The notes: a model not told the origin generated them from the sequence alone. Positions 16,751-23,731 are shown, counted from the stretch's first letter. The stretch: DNA of 24,296 bases from Geobacter sp. (GCA_003857395.1 RPRC01000123.1:1-24296), one strand, 5' to 3'. Translations and numbers: made by a program.

Positions 16751-16809
16751 GTAGGGGCACCCCCCTGTGGGTGCCCTTGCTTTACGCAGGCTCCGGGGGC
16801 TGTCCCTAC
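16751..16809. repeat. Short palindromic repeat between gcvPB and lipM
   Basis: GTAGGG (16751-16756) and CCCTAC (16804-16809) bound a segment containing a perfect 8-bp hairpin, GGGCACCC (16755-16762) with GGGTGCCC (16769-16776) and a 6-nt loop. No strong T-run follows, so termination is doubtful. It resembles GTAGGGGC-type interspersed repeats found in many bacteria and lies just before the lipM start. Confidence 0.5.
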
Positions 16810-16826
16810 CGGGCGGATATACTCAA

Positions 16827-17636
16827 ATGACCGATTCCTCAAAATTCTGGCGGCTGATCGATAGCGGGTCGCTTGACGGACCGGGCAACATGGCCCTTGA
16901 CGAGGCTCTGCTCTCCTGTTTCGATCCCGGCAGTTCGCTGCCGATACTGCGTTTCTACGGCTGGAGTCAGCCGGCCTTCTCCCTTGGCCGCTTCCAGAAA
17001 CCGGACGAGGTCCTTGACCTGGAAGGTTGCTCCCTGGCCGGGATTCCGGTGGTGCGGCGGGTGACCGGAGGCGGCTGTATCTTTCATGCCGAGGAGCTGA
17101 CCTACAGCATCGTCTGCACCCCCGGCCAGATCGCGGGCATCATCGGCGTCAAAGAGTCGTTCCGGCGACTCTGCGGCTTTCTGCTCCTTGCCTACCGTAA
17201 GATTGGTCTGTCCCCCGGTTTTGCCATCGATTCCCCGCTGCGTCCCGCGCTGCTTGGCGAACGGACTCCGCTCTGCTTTGCCGGCACCGAAGAGTACGAT
17301 ATCCTGGTTGACGGCCGTAAACTCGGCGGCAACGCCCAGCGCCGCTCGCGCGGCCGGATCTTCCAGCACGGCTCCATTCCCTTGCGCCCGGCATTATCCC
17401 AGGCTTGGACTTTTCTCCGCTGTGCGGTTCCCGAAGGGGCAACCTCCCTGGCCGAGGCAGGATTCCCGCTGGAGCCGGAGTTGCTGAAGGAACAGCTCCG
17501 AACCTCGTTCGAGGAGAATCTCGGCATCAGCCTGCACAGCAGCATTCCCGACAGCGAGGAACAGAAAAAAGCCGGGCAGCTGCGGGAGGCGAAATACTGC
17601 TCGGCTGCCTGGAATCTTGCCGGAGAAGCGCCATGA
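16827..17636 (+). CDS. lipM: Octanoyltransferase LipM-like (lipoate-protein ligase A family)
   Basis: This 269-aa member of the BPL/LplA/LipB superfamily is likely to transfer octanoyl groups to GcvH or other lipoyl domains. The motifs RRVTGGGCIFHAEELTYS (about 77-94), the invariant Lys165 in DGRKLGGNAQRR, and FQHGSIPL are visible. Cys150, in PLCFAGTEEYDI, stands where LipM enzymes have their acyl-carrying cysteine, which favours octanoyltransferase over ATP-dependent lipoate ligase. The frame is open upstream to 16767, but the ATG at 16827 starts the conserved FWRLIDSG...NMALDEALL block, and the upstream part is repeat sequence. The stop overlaps the lipA start (ATGA). Its place after gcvPB points to the glycine cleavage system as a main client. 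A ligase function remains possible. Confidence 0.88.
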   Translation: MTDSSKFWRLIDSGSLDGPGNMALDEALLSCFDPGSSLPILRFYGWSQPAFSLGRFQKPDEVLDLEGCSLAGIPVVRRVTGGGCIFHAEELTYSIVCTPGQIAGIIGVKESFRRLCGFLLLAYRKIGLSPGFAIDSPLRPALLGERTPLCFAGTEEYDILVDGRKLGGNAQRRSRGRIFQHGSIPLRPALSQAWTFLRCAVPEGATSLAEAGFPLEPELLKEQLRTSFEENLGISLHSSIPDSEEQKKAGQLREAKYCSAAWNLAGEAP

Positions 17637-18505
17637 TCCGCTCCCGCCGTCCCGCGTGGCTGCAGAAAAAGATTTCACCCGTTGCCCACCGTGACATGGA
17701 TCAGCTCCTCGAAGACCTGCGCCTTCACACCGTCTGCCGCGAGGCCCACTGCCCGAACATCAGCGAATGCTATGCCAACAATCAGGCGACTTTTCTCATT
17801 CTCGGCACGATCTGCACCCGGCTTTGCTCCTTCTGTAATGTCACGAAGAGGATACCCCTGCCACCCGACCTCGAAGAGCCGCAACGGGTGGCAGAGGCGA
17901 TCCGGCGGTTGAAGCTTCGCCATGTGGTGGTCACCAGTCCCACCCGCGACGACCTTCCGGACGGTGGCGCGGGCCTCTATGTGGAAACGGTGCGGGAGAT
18001 CCGCTCTGTCTCTCCCGACACGACCATCGAGTTGCTGATCCCTGATTTTCAGGGTGACCGGGAGAGTCTGGAAAAGGTTGTGTCTGCCCGACCGGACATC
18101 CTTGGCCATAACGTGGAAACGGTTCCGCGCCTGTACCCGATCCGGGATGGCGCCGACTATCGACGGTCCCTCCGGGTACTGCGGATCATCGCTGACATGA
18201 ATGCTGCCGTTCGGAGCAAATCAGGGGTCATGCTCGGCATGGGGGAGAGGGAGGACGAGGTGGTCGGGGTTTTTGCCGACCTGCTGGAGGCAGGCTGCCG
18301 CTACCTGAGCATCGGCCAGTACCTGGCACCGAGCAAGCGGCACTATCCGGTTCAGGAGTATCTGCCCCCCGAGGCCTTCGACCGTTACCGGGAAAAGGCC
18401 CTGGCGATGGGCTTCGGGCATGTGGAGAGCGGGCCGTACGTCAGAAGCTCCTATCTGGCGGAGCGCTACGGGAAGGAAACTCCAAGAGCGAATTTACAGG
18501 GATGA
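17633..18505 (+). CDS. lipA: Lipoyl synthase LipA, radical SAM
   Basis: This 290-aa enzyme inserts two sulfur atoms into protein-bound octanoyl groups to make lipoyl. Both iron-sulfur clusters are visible: the auxiliary cluster Cys35-x4-Cys40-x5-Cys46 (CREAHCPNISEC) and the radical SAM cluster Cys61-x3-Cys65-x2-Cys68 (CTRLCSFC). The C-terminal serine motif that holds the auxiliary cluster is present as YVRSSYLAE. The frame is open from 17405, but that part overlaps lipM; the ATG at 17633 in the ATGA overlap gives the proper start (MIRSRRPAWLQKK). With lipM it completes a lipoate-assembly pair for the H protein just upstream. Confidence 0.96.
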   Translation: MIRSRRPAWLQKKISPVAHRDMDQLLEDLRLHTVCREAHCPNISECYANNQATFLILGTICTRLCSFCNVTKRIPLPPDLEEPQRVAEAIRRLKLRHVVVTSPTRDDLPDGGAGLYVETVREIRSVSPDTTIELLIPDFQGDRESLEKVVSARPDILGHNVETVPRLYPIRDGADYRRSLRVLRIIADMNAAVRSKSGVMLGMGEREDEVVGVFADLLEAGCRYLSIGQYLAPSKRHYPVQEYLPPEAFDRYREKALAMGFGHVESGPYVRSSYLAERYGKETPRANLQG

Positions 18506-18569
18506 AGGGGATAGAACTGCAGGGAACTGGTTTCCAGGATTGGGATTAAACACTGCAGAGGCTTGCAGC

Positions 18570-18598
18570 TTGACATTCGCCAGGTATTTTAAGATAAT
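18570..18598 (+). promoter_or_regulatory. Sigma-70 promoter of tRNA-Ser
   Basis: TTGACA (18570-18575) and GATAAT (18593-18598) are separated by exactly 17 nt. The predicted transcript starts about 7 nt before the mature tRNA 5' end. Confidence 0.85.
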
Positions 18599-18611
18599 GC
18601 TTGGTCACTGA

Positions 18612-18699
18612 GGAGAGATGTCCGAGTGGTCGATGGTGCCTGACTCGAAATCAGGTGTACGGCAACGTACCTAGGGTTCGAATCCCTATCTCTCCGCCA
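18612..18699 (+). tRNA. tRNA-Ser (anticodon CGA), with encoded CCA
   Basis: An 88-nt class II tRNA. The acceptor arms GGAGAGA and TCTCTCC pair fully, followed by discriminator G and an encoded CCA. The anticodon stem CCTGA/TCAGG holds the loop CTCGAAA, giving anticodon CGA for the codon UCG. A long variable arm (TGTACGGCAACGTAC) and a normal T arm (AGGGTTCGAATCCCT) are present. The 3' half is the likely attachment site of the island that follows. Confidence 0.97.
18672..18699 (+). other. Putative attL core in the tRNA-Ser 3' end
   Basis: P4-type integrases usually recombine within tRNA 3' ends. The T arm to CCA of tRNA-Ser directly precedes the integrase region. The second copy (attR) was not found in this window, so it should lie beyond the right edge. 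Confidence 0.5.
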
Positions 18700-18734
18700 G
18701 TTAATTATCCATCGAAATCCGATGGTGTCCAAAT

Positions 18735-18759
18735 AGCCCCGAGAAATCGGGGCTTTTTC
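18735..18759 (+). terminator. Intrinsic terminator downstream of tRNA-Ser
   Basis: AGCCCCGA (18735-18742) pairs perfectly with TCGGGGCT (18747-18754) around a GAAA tetraloop and is followed by a T-run. It ends the tRNA transcript and shields the integrase genes from it. Confidence 0.92.
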
Positions 18760-18794
18760 TTTATCTGGCGTCTATTGCTGTCCACGATTGTGTA

Positions 18795-18864
18795 TTGACA
18801 TCCAGCCCGATCAGGGGTAGATTTGCAGCATCTACCCCTCCTACCAAAAATAGACTACCCCTGA
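18795..18864 (+). promoter_or_regulatory. Promoter with three TCTACCCCTGA-like repeats (operator or integrase arm sites)
   Basis: TTGACA (18795-18800) and TAGATT (18818-18823) with a 17-nt spacer form a good promoter for the two integrase-type genes. The motif TCTACCCCTGA occurs in reverse at 18821-18811, overlapping the -10 box, and forward in close variants at 18831-18841 and 18854-18864. The first two form a perfect 8-bp palindrome, GGGGTAGA/TCTACCCC. The forward copies are 23 bp apart, about two helical turns. This suggests binding by Int, by the neighbouring arm-domain protein, or by a repressor. Confidence 0.6.
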
Positions 18865-18901
18865 AAAGTCTGTAAAGCCTTGTGTAATGGGAGAACACGG
18901 C

Positions 18902-19327
18902 ATGTCTATGCGAATTTCCCCACTTTCCGAGACTGAAATTGAATCAGCCCTACCCTGCGATAAACCCATCAAGATGTTTGACGGTGCAGGCCTTTTCCTC
19001 CAAATTGAGACGAGCGGACGTAAGTTGTGGCGCTATAAATACCGCTTTGAAGGAAAAGAGAAACTGCTCTCATTTGGTAAATACCCCGATGTATCCTTGT
19101 CAGATGCTCGTCTGATGCGGGCGGAAGCGCGTCTCCTTCTCGGTAAAGGGATTGACCCTTCTTCAGCAAGGAAAAAAGAGACGTTGATACATGGGGCTAC
19201 GGAGGTGAAACCTTCTGTGAGGGTGGTCATGGATGGAACCATAGAAATTTGGAAGGGACGCTCCGTTCTTCGGTTTACTCAGGAAGAGGCGACATTCGTC
19301 AACAAACTTTTAAACAAACTGCTGTAG
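18902..19327 (+). CDS. Stand-alone integrase arm-binding-domain (DUF4102-like) protein
   Basis: This 141-aa protein has residues 1-92 closely resembling the N-terminal arm-type DNA-binding domain of the integrase encoded next door (shared FDGxGLFL, WRxKYRFxGKEKLL, YPxVSLSDAR, IDPxxARK). It has no core-binding or catalytic domain. Instead a distinct tail of about 45 residues follows, with a predicted strand-strand-helix pattern (VVMDGTIEIWKGRSVLRFT, then a Leu-rich helix). The stop codon is in frame and the tail has clean composition, so it looks like a real small gene rather than a truncated integrase. The ATG at 18902 is preferred over 18887 because GGGAG lies 8 nt upstream. It ends 11 bp before the integrase start, so both are one operon. 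A role as directionality factor, repressor or Int competitor is inferred. Confidence 0.75.
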   Translation: MSMRISPLSETEIESALPCDKPIKMFDGAGLFLQIETSGRKLWRYKYRFEGKEKLLSFGKYPDVSLSDARLMRAEARLLLGKGIDPSSARKKETLIHGATEVKPSVRVVMDGTIEIWKGRSVLRFTQEEATFVNKLLNKLL

Positions 19328-19338
19328 CGAGGTGACCT

Positions 19339-20574
19339 ATGGCACTGACAGACGTTAAAGTCCGCAACGCAAAGCCCACTGAAAAACAGTTCAAACTCTT
19401 CGATGGTGACGGTTTATTTCTTCTTGTAATGCCACCCGGCAAGAAAACTCCGAACGGTAGCAAGTGCTGGCGGTTTAAGTATCGTTTCGGCGGCAAAGAA
19501 AAGCTCCTAGCTCTCGGAACGTATCCGGAGGTAACCCTTTCAGACGCTCGCGACAAAAGGACAGAGGCCCGACGCCTGATAGCCGCTGCTATCGACCCTG
19601 GAGAAGCCCGGAAAGCCCGTAAGGTGGCAAATGCTGAGAAGGCGGCGAACACCTTCGAGGTTGTGGCCCGGGAGTGGTACGGCAAGAATGAACCAGTATG
19701 GAGCCCGTCACATGCTGTTATGGTGATAAGCCGTCTTGAAAAGGATGTGTTCCCGGTAATCGGCAGTAGACCTATCTCGGAAATCAAGGCCCCTGAGGTT
19801 TTGCGGATGCTGCAGAACATCGAGGCCCGGGGAGTGATTGAAACGGCCTACCGTATCAAGATTGTTTGCGGCCAAGTGTTCCGGTATGCCACGGTGACCG
19901 GGCGGGCCGATGGAGACCCCACGACGGCATTGAAGGGAGCGCTTTCAAAGCGGCTGGTAAAGCACCATGCCAGTATCACGGACCCGAAAGAGGTAGCGAG
20001 ACTTCTGAAGGAGATAGACGCTTATCAGGGCGGATTTGTCGTGAAGAGTGCCCTACGCCTTGCCCCCCTCGTCTTTGTCCGTCCAGGTGAGCTACGGAAA
20101 GCGGAATGGGCGGAAATCGACCTTGGGAATGCCGAATGGAACATCCCGGCGGAAAAAATGAAGATGAAGCAACCGCACCTTGTACCCCTTTCCAAGCAAG
20201 CGGTTGAGATTCTTCGTGAACTACAGCCGGTTACCGGGAGTGGGAAGTATCTCTTTCCTGGCCGCGCCTCAAAACCGATGAGCGAGAACGGAATAAATGC
20301 CGCCCTGCGATACTTGGGATATGATAAGGACACCATGACCGGCCACGGTTTCAGGGCGATGGCAAGGACGATCCTCGACGAGGTCCTACAGGTCCGGATT
20401 GACTTCATTGAGCATCAACTGGCCCACGCCGTCAAAGACCCGAACGGCCGAGCCTATAATCGGACGTCTCACCTTGCCGAGCGCCGGAAGATGATGCAGA
20501 CATGGGCCGATTATCTGGACGGTCTCAAGAGCGGGGCGAAGGTTATACCGTTAACTGGTCGGACGTCCCGGTAG
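19339..20574 (+). CDS. P4-type tyrosine integrase
   Basis: This 411-aa site-specific recombinase inserts and excises the island at tRNA-Ser. Its domains are an arm-binding DUF4102-type region (1-92), a SAM-like core-binding region (about 103-195) and a catalytic domain (about 210-395). Catalytic residues visible are Arg248 (FVRPGELRKAEW), His336 and Arg339 (GHGFRAMARTIL), His363 (LAHAVKD) and the nucleophile Tyr373 (RAYNR), so it should be active. GAGGTG precedes the ATG at 19339. It follows the arm-domain protein by 11 bp. The normal length and complete motifs suggest a mobile rather than decayed element. Confidence 0.95.
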   Translation: MALTDVKVRNAKPTEKQFKLFDGDGLFLLVMPPGKKTPNGSKCWRFKYRFGGKEKLLALGTYPEVTLSDARDKRTEARRLIAAAIDPGEARKARKVANAEKAANTFEVVAREWYGKNEPVWSPSHAVMVISRLEKDVFPVIGSRPISEIKAPEVLRMLQNIEARGVIETAYRIKIVCGQVFRYATVTGRADGDPTTALKGALSKRLVKHHASITDPKEVARLLKEIDAYQGGFVVKSALRLAPLVFVRPGELRKAEWAEIDLGNAEWNIPAEKMKMKQPHLVPLSKQAVEILRELQPVTGSGKYLFPGRASKPMSENGINAALRYLGYDKDTMTGHGFRAMARTILDEVLQVRIDFIEHQLAHAVKDPNGRAYNRTSHLAERRKMMQTWADYLDGLKSGAKVIPLTGRTSR

Positions 20575-20668
20575 TCACGTCCCTTTCGGATGGTAATCGT
20601 TCACCATGTTTCCCAGGTTTTCCATCTGTAACATATTGTTTTAACAAAGTTTTAGCTGATAATTCTTA

Positions 20669-20696
20669 TTGACGTTATCGTTTGAATTGGTATAAT
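20669..20696 (+). promoter_or_regulatory. Strong extended -10 promoter of the island replication module
   Basis: TTGACG (20669-20674), a 16-nt spacer, and a perfect TATAAT (20691-20696) preceded by TGG make this the best-looking promoter in the window. Transcription should begin near 20703. Confidence 0.88.
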
Positions 20697-20702
20697 GCCG
20701 TA

Positions 20703-20809
20703 CGACATATGTTGATTCCGCTTACATGGCGGGGTCAAGGTCACGGCACAAGACTTCGTGTCTTTAAGCAAAGGCCATTACCCTGATTGAAAGGGTGATG
20801 GCCTTTTTT
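20703..20809 (+). ncRNA. Candidate small RNA or attenuator leader (about 107 nt)
   Basis: Between the strong promoter and an intrinsic terminator lie about 70 nt with no reading frame but with small hairpins: CCGC-TTACATG-GCGG at about 20718-20732, and AAGAC-TTCGT-GTCTT just before the terminator stem. Transcripts ending at the terminator would be a discrete short RNA, while read-through would express the HTH and primase genes. In satellite phage P4 the primase-helicase operon is silenced by exactly this kind of premature termination with a small immunity RNA. The parallel is inferred from layout only; no sequence homology is claimed. Confidence 0.5.
20771..20809 (+). terminator. Intrinsic terminator upstream of the AlpA-like gene
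   Basis: AAGGCCATTACCC (20771-20783) pairs with GGGTGATGGCCTT (20793-20805), with one G-T pair, around a 9-nt loop and followed by a T-run to 20809. It lies only 35 bp before the start codon of the next gene, in the same direction, so it is either the end of a small RNA or an attenuator. Confidence 0.92.
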
Positions 20810-20844
20810 GTTAATCCAACAAAGAAACCATGGAGGCGGTTCGA

Positions 20845-21081
20845 ATGGAAATCATCGTAGCCAAACCAACCTTGCCGGAAACGGGCTTTGTCCGGCTCCC
20901 CCACATCATCGGCAATCCCAAGGCCAATCCACCGATCCCCCCGATCATTCCGGTCTCCAAGAGTACCTGGTGGGCCGGGGTCAAGTCCGGTCGGTATCCG
21001 CAACCGGTAAAGCTCGGCCCGAAGATTACAGCCTGGAAAATTTCAGATATCCGGGCGCTTATCGAAGGACAGCCCACATAG
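20845..21081 (+). CDS. AlpA-family helix-turn-helix regulator
   Basis: This 78-aa small DNA-binding protein has a winged-helix/MerR-like fold of the AlpA (phage CP4-57 regulator) type. The motifs FVRLPHIIG, PVSKSTWWAGVKSGRYPQPVKLGP and TAWKISDIRALIE match the standard AlpA pattern (strand, HTH, RxPxPxKLGxxxxxW). An insertion, roughly NPKANPPIPPIIP, lies between the first two motifs and is unusually proline-rich. The ATG at 20845 is chosen because GGAGG lies at 20832-20836, inside the longer frame that begins at 20830. AlpA relatives activate excision or integrase genes, or bind island origins. It is followed after 10 bp by the primase-like gene. Confidence 0.88.
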   Translation: MEIIVAKPTLPETGFVRLPHIIGNPKANPPIPPIIPVSKSTWWAGVKSGRYPQPVKLGPKITAWKISDIRALIEGQPT

Positions 21082-21091
21082 GGGACGGCCT

Positions 21092-23485
21092 GTGAGTAGT
21101 GAGAATTTTCTCGACGCAATCCGGGAAGCAACAGGCGGCGCCCCTCGCCCTTCCGACATCGTTCCGGGCAAAATGGTCAGGTTTGCCACCAGTGTCCGGA
21201 AGAACGATAAGGCCGGCTGGTGCAAACTCTTCGATGACGGCACAGGCGGCATATTCGGCTGTTGGCGCTCCGGCATCTCGGAAACTTGGCAGGCTGCTTC
21301 CGGCAGGAATCCGGAAGAGCAGGCCGCCTTCCTGGTTCGGGTGAAACAGGCGAAGGAAGAGGCCGCCATACTGGAGCGGGAGATCCGTAAGCAATGCCGG
21401 GAGAGATCGGCGTATCTCTGGAAAAAAGGCCGGGACGTTGATGAAAAGCATCCCTACCTTGCTGCAAAGGCTATCAAGCCCCATGGCATCCGGCAACTGT
21501 GGGAAGCGCTTCTGGTCCCCATCCGGGACACCGCCGGGACCATGCACGGCCTGCAATTCATCCTGCCGGACGGCAGCAAGAGGTTCAAGGCCGGCACAGC
21601 CATAACCGGCTGTTACCACGCCATCGGCCAAGCAAACGGCAGGATCCTGATTGCCGAAGGCTACGCGACCGGCGCCACGCTCCATGAACTCACCGGCCAT
21701 GCCGTGGCCTGCTCCTTCACGGCCGGCAACCTGAAGCCGGTGGCAGAGGCGCTGCGGCAAAAGTATCCCGACACTGCCTTGATCGTCTGTGCCGATGACG
21801 ATCACGCCACAGAGGGAAACCCCGGTATGACGAAAGCCACCGAAGCGGCGTTGGTTGTGTCAGGCCTGCTTGCCGTGCCCCGATTTCCCGCCACCAGGAC
21901 AGAGAAGGATACCGACTTCAACGACCTGGCCCGGCTTGCAGGACCGGAGGCGGTCATAAGCTGTATTGAGGATGCGACCGCTCCCGCACCTCCCACACTC
22001 GCCGGAAACGCATTCCCCGAATACCCACTGGAAGCAGTTATCGAGAGATTGTCAAAACTCCCCCCCCTGCACTACGACCAGGTGCGCAGGCAAGAAGCAC
22101 GGGCGCTCGGCGTCCGGCCCGCGACCCTGGATGCAGCCGTCAGGGATGCCCGCAAGGGTACCGTTGCCGATGACCTTCCCTTTGCCGAGGTCGAGCCTTG
22201 GCCGGATCAGGTAGAACCGGCGAAACTGCTGGCCGACATCGCCGCCACGGTCCGGCGGTTCATCGTCTGCGAACGGGAGACCGCCCATACGGTCGCCCTG
22301 TGGGCCGCCATGACCTGGTTTATCGACGTGGTGCAGGTTGCGCCGCTGGCGATCATTACCGCACCCGAGAAACGGTGCGGCAAGTCGCAGCTCCTGTTTC
22401 TCCTGGGACGGCTGTCTGCCCGGGCCATCACCACCAGCAGCATTTCCCCGGCGGCCCTGTACCGCACCATCGACGCCTGGTGTCCCACCCTGCTGATCGA
22501 CGAGGCCGACGCCTTCATGAAAGACAACGAGGAGCTGCGCGGAATTTTGAACAGCGGCCATACCCGCGAGAGCGCCTATGTCATCCGCACCGTGGGTGAC
22601 AGTTTCACCCCGACCAGGTTCAACACCTGGGGGGCCAAGGCCTTAGCGGGGATCGGCCGTGTTGCCGACACCCTGATGGACAGGGCCATCATCCTGGAAT
22701 TGCGGCGCAAGTTGCCCCACGAAGAGGTGGCCCGCATCCGCCATGCCGAACCGGGGCTGTTCGATGCCCTGCGCTCAAAGCTGTCGCGTTTTGCCGAGGA
22801 TTACCGGGACCAGGTGAGGCAGGCCCGGCCACCGTTGCCCCAAAGCCTGAACGACCGGGCGCAGGACAACTGGGAGCCGCTCCTTGCCATTGCCATGACG
22901 GCCGGCAACGACTGGCTGCAGCTCGGCACTACGGCGGCGCTGAAACTGTCAGGCAACGAGAGCGCGGCGCAGACCGTCGGCACGGAACTCCTTGCCGACA
23001 TCCGGGAGATCTTCGGCCATGACCGGGTCCGGATAACCACGGCAGAGCTGATTCGGCTCCTGTGCGCCGATGAGGAAAAGCCCTGGGCCACCTTCAACCG
23101 GGGGAATGCGATAACTCCCCGACAGGTGGCAAAGCGTCTCCGGGAATACGGCATCCTTTCCCATACCATCCGAATCGGGATAGAGACCGCCAAAGGGTAC
23201 ACCCTCGATCAATTCAAAGAGGCCTTTTCACGATATCTGACCTACCCCCCTGAATTATCCGTAACAACGTCACAAACCAATAACCATGCGGATTTGCCCG
23301 TGACGGATCATCCGACACACTATCCGACACATTCTCCGTCACGTCATCCGACATGTTTCGTTTCCGACATGCAAAACGTAACATACAAATCCACAACAGA
23401 TGCGGCTTGTGACGCTGTTACGGATAAAACCCCCGAAGAGACCGTATTATTTTTGACCGAGGATGACCTGGAGATGCCGCCATGA
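21092..23485 (+). CDS. Island replication protein: Toprim primase with DUF3631 helicase-like domain
   Basis: This 797-aa protein likely initiates replication of the excised island. The N-terminal region (1-75) resembles the DNA-binding part of phage and plasmid primases. A Toprim domain spans about 184-290, with Glu189 (LIAEGYATGAT) and Asp235-Asp237 (IVCADDDHAT). A P-loop ATPase follows, with Walker A as APEKRCGKS (424-432; first Gly replaced by Ala) and Walker B LLIDEAD (467-473), continuing into a DUF3631-type C-terminal region. After about residue 710 the tail is low in complexity, rich in Thr, Pro and His, and encoded by 12-bp repeats. The start is GTG at 21092, following AGGGGA. Base composition is more GC-rich than in the integrase genes. 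It is functionally analogous to phage P4 alpha protein. Confidence 0.9.
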   Translation: MSSENFLDAIREATGGAPRPSDIVPGKMVRFATSVRKNDKAGWCKLFDDGTGGIFGCWRSGISETWQAASGRNPEEQAAFLVRVKQAKEEAAILEREIRKQCRERSAYLWKKGRDVDEKHPYLAAKAIKPHGIRQLWEALLVPIRDTAGTMHGLQFILPDGSKRFKAGTAITGCYHAIGQANGRILIAEGYATGATLHELTGHAVACSFTAGNLKPVAEALRQKYPDTALIVCADDDHATEGNPGMTKATEAALVVSGLLAVPRFPATRTEKDTDFNDLARLAGPEAVISCIEDATAPAPPTLAGNAFPEYPLEAVIERLSKLPPLHYDQVRRQEARALGVRPATLDAAVRDARKGTVADDLPFAEVEPWPDQVEPAKLLADIAATVRRFIVCERETAHTVALWAAMTWFIDVVQVAPLAIITAPEKRCGKSQLLFLLGRLSARAITTSSISPAALYRTIDAWCPTLLIDEADAFMKDNEELRGILNSGHTRESAYVIRTVGDSFTPTRFNTWGAKALAGIGRVADTLMDRAIILELRRKLPHEEVARIRHAEPGLFDALRSKLSRFAEDYRDQVRQARPPLPQSLNDRAQDNWEPLLAIAMTAGNDWLQLGTTAALKLSGNESAAQTVGTELLADIREIFGHDRVRITTAELIRLLCADEEKPWATFNRGNAITPRQVAKRLREYGILSHTIRIGIETAKGYTLDQFKEAFSRYLTYPPELSVTTSQTNNHADLPVTDHPTHYPTHSPSRHPTCFVSDMQNVTYKSTTDAACDAVTDKTPEETVLFLTEDDLEMPP
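23299..23369 (+). repeat. 12-bp tandem repeats (CCGACA) and 9-bp inverted repeat in the end of the primase gene
   Basis: CCGACA or CCGTCA recurs at 23312, 23324, 23336 and 23348, exactly every 12 bp, with another CCGACA at 23364. The encoded peptide is a four-residue repeat (HPTH-YPTH-SPSR-HPTC). CGTGACGGA (23299-23307) and TCCGTCACG (23335-23343) form a perfect inverted repeat within the array. It could be an iteron-like replication site or simple repeat expansion. Confidence 0.6.
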
Positions 23486-23649
23486 AGGCTCGGCCCAATG
23501 GCCACTTCATGGAATTGCGGGAGGAGCGCGCCGCAATGATGGAACATGACGGCGGCCTGTCCCGGTGTGATGCGGAACACCAGACGGCGGAACGTCTGCA
23601 CTTGCCGGCGTTCCTGGTTATCCGCGCTGATGCGCGGAGCGGAAACTGA
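23482..23649 (+). CDS. Small conserved-looking protein coupled to the primase gene
   Basis: This 55-aa protein starts with the ATG at 23482, which overlaps the primase stop as ATGA, so it is translationally coupled. The central stretch, MELREERAAMMEHDGG followed by LSRCDAEHQTAERL, resembles a motif (ERAA-x3-E-x-DGGL-x-R-x-x-AE) that I recall from small proteins and protein tails in phage and plasmid replication regions. No catalytic residues are evident and it is mostly helical. Function unknown; an accessory replication role is suggested by its position only. Confidence 0.65.
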   Translation: MKARPNGHFMELREERAAMMEHDGGLSRCDAEHQTAERLHLPAFLVIRADARSGN

Positions 23650-23731
23650 GGGGGTCATAGTAATTACCGTAGGCAGCATATGCAGCTGCTCGGCATGTGC
23701 GAATGTTGTCGGTGTTTATACTGCCCCCTCA

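Noticed and set aside
15720..16760. 346-aa open frame antisense to gcvPB
   Set aside because: Histidine-rich antisense shadow of a GC-rich gene; the plus-strand gene is certain.
17405..17632. Longer N-terminus for LipA
   Set aside because: It overlaps lipM; the ATG at 17633 fits the family.
23299..23369. CRISPR array in the 12-bp repeats
   Set aside because: Units are far too short and contiguous, and they lie within a coding frame.
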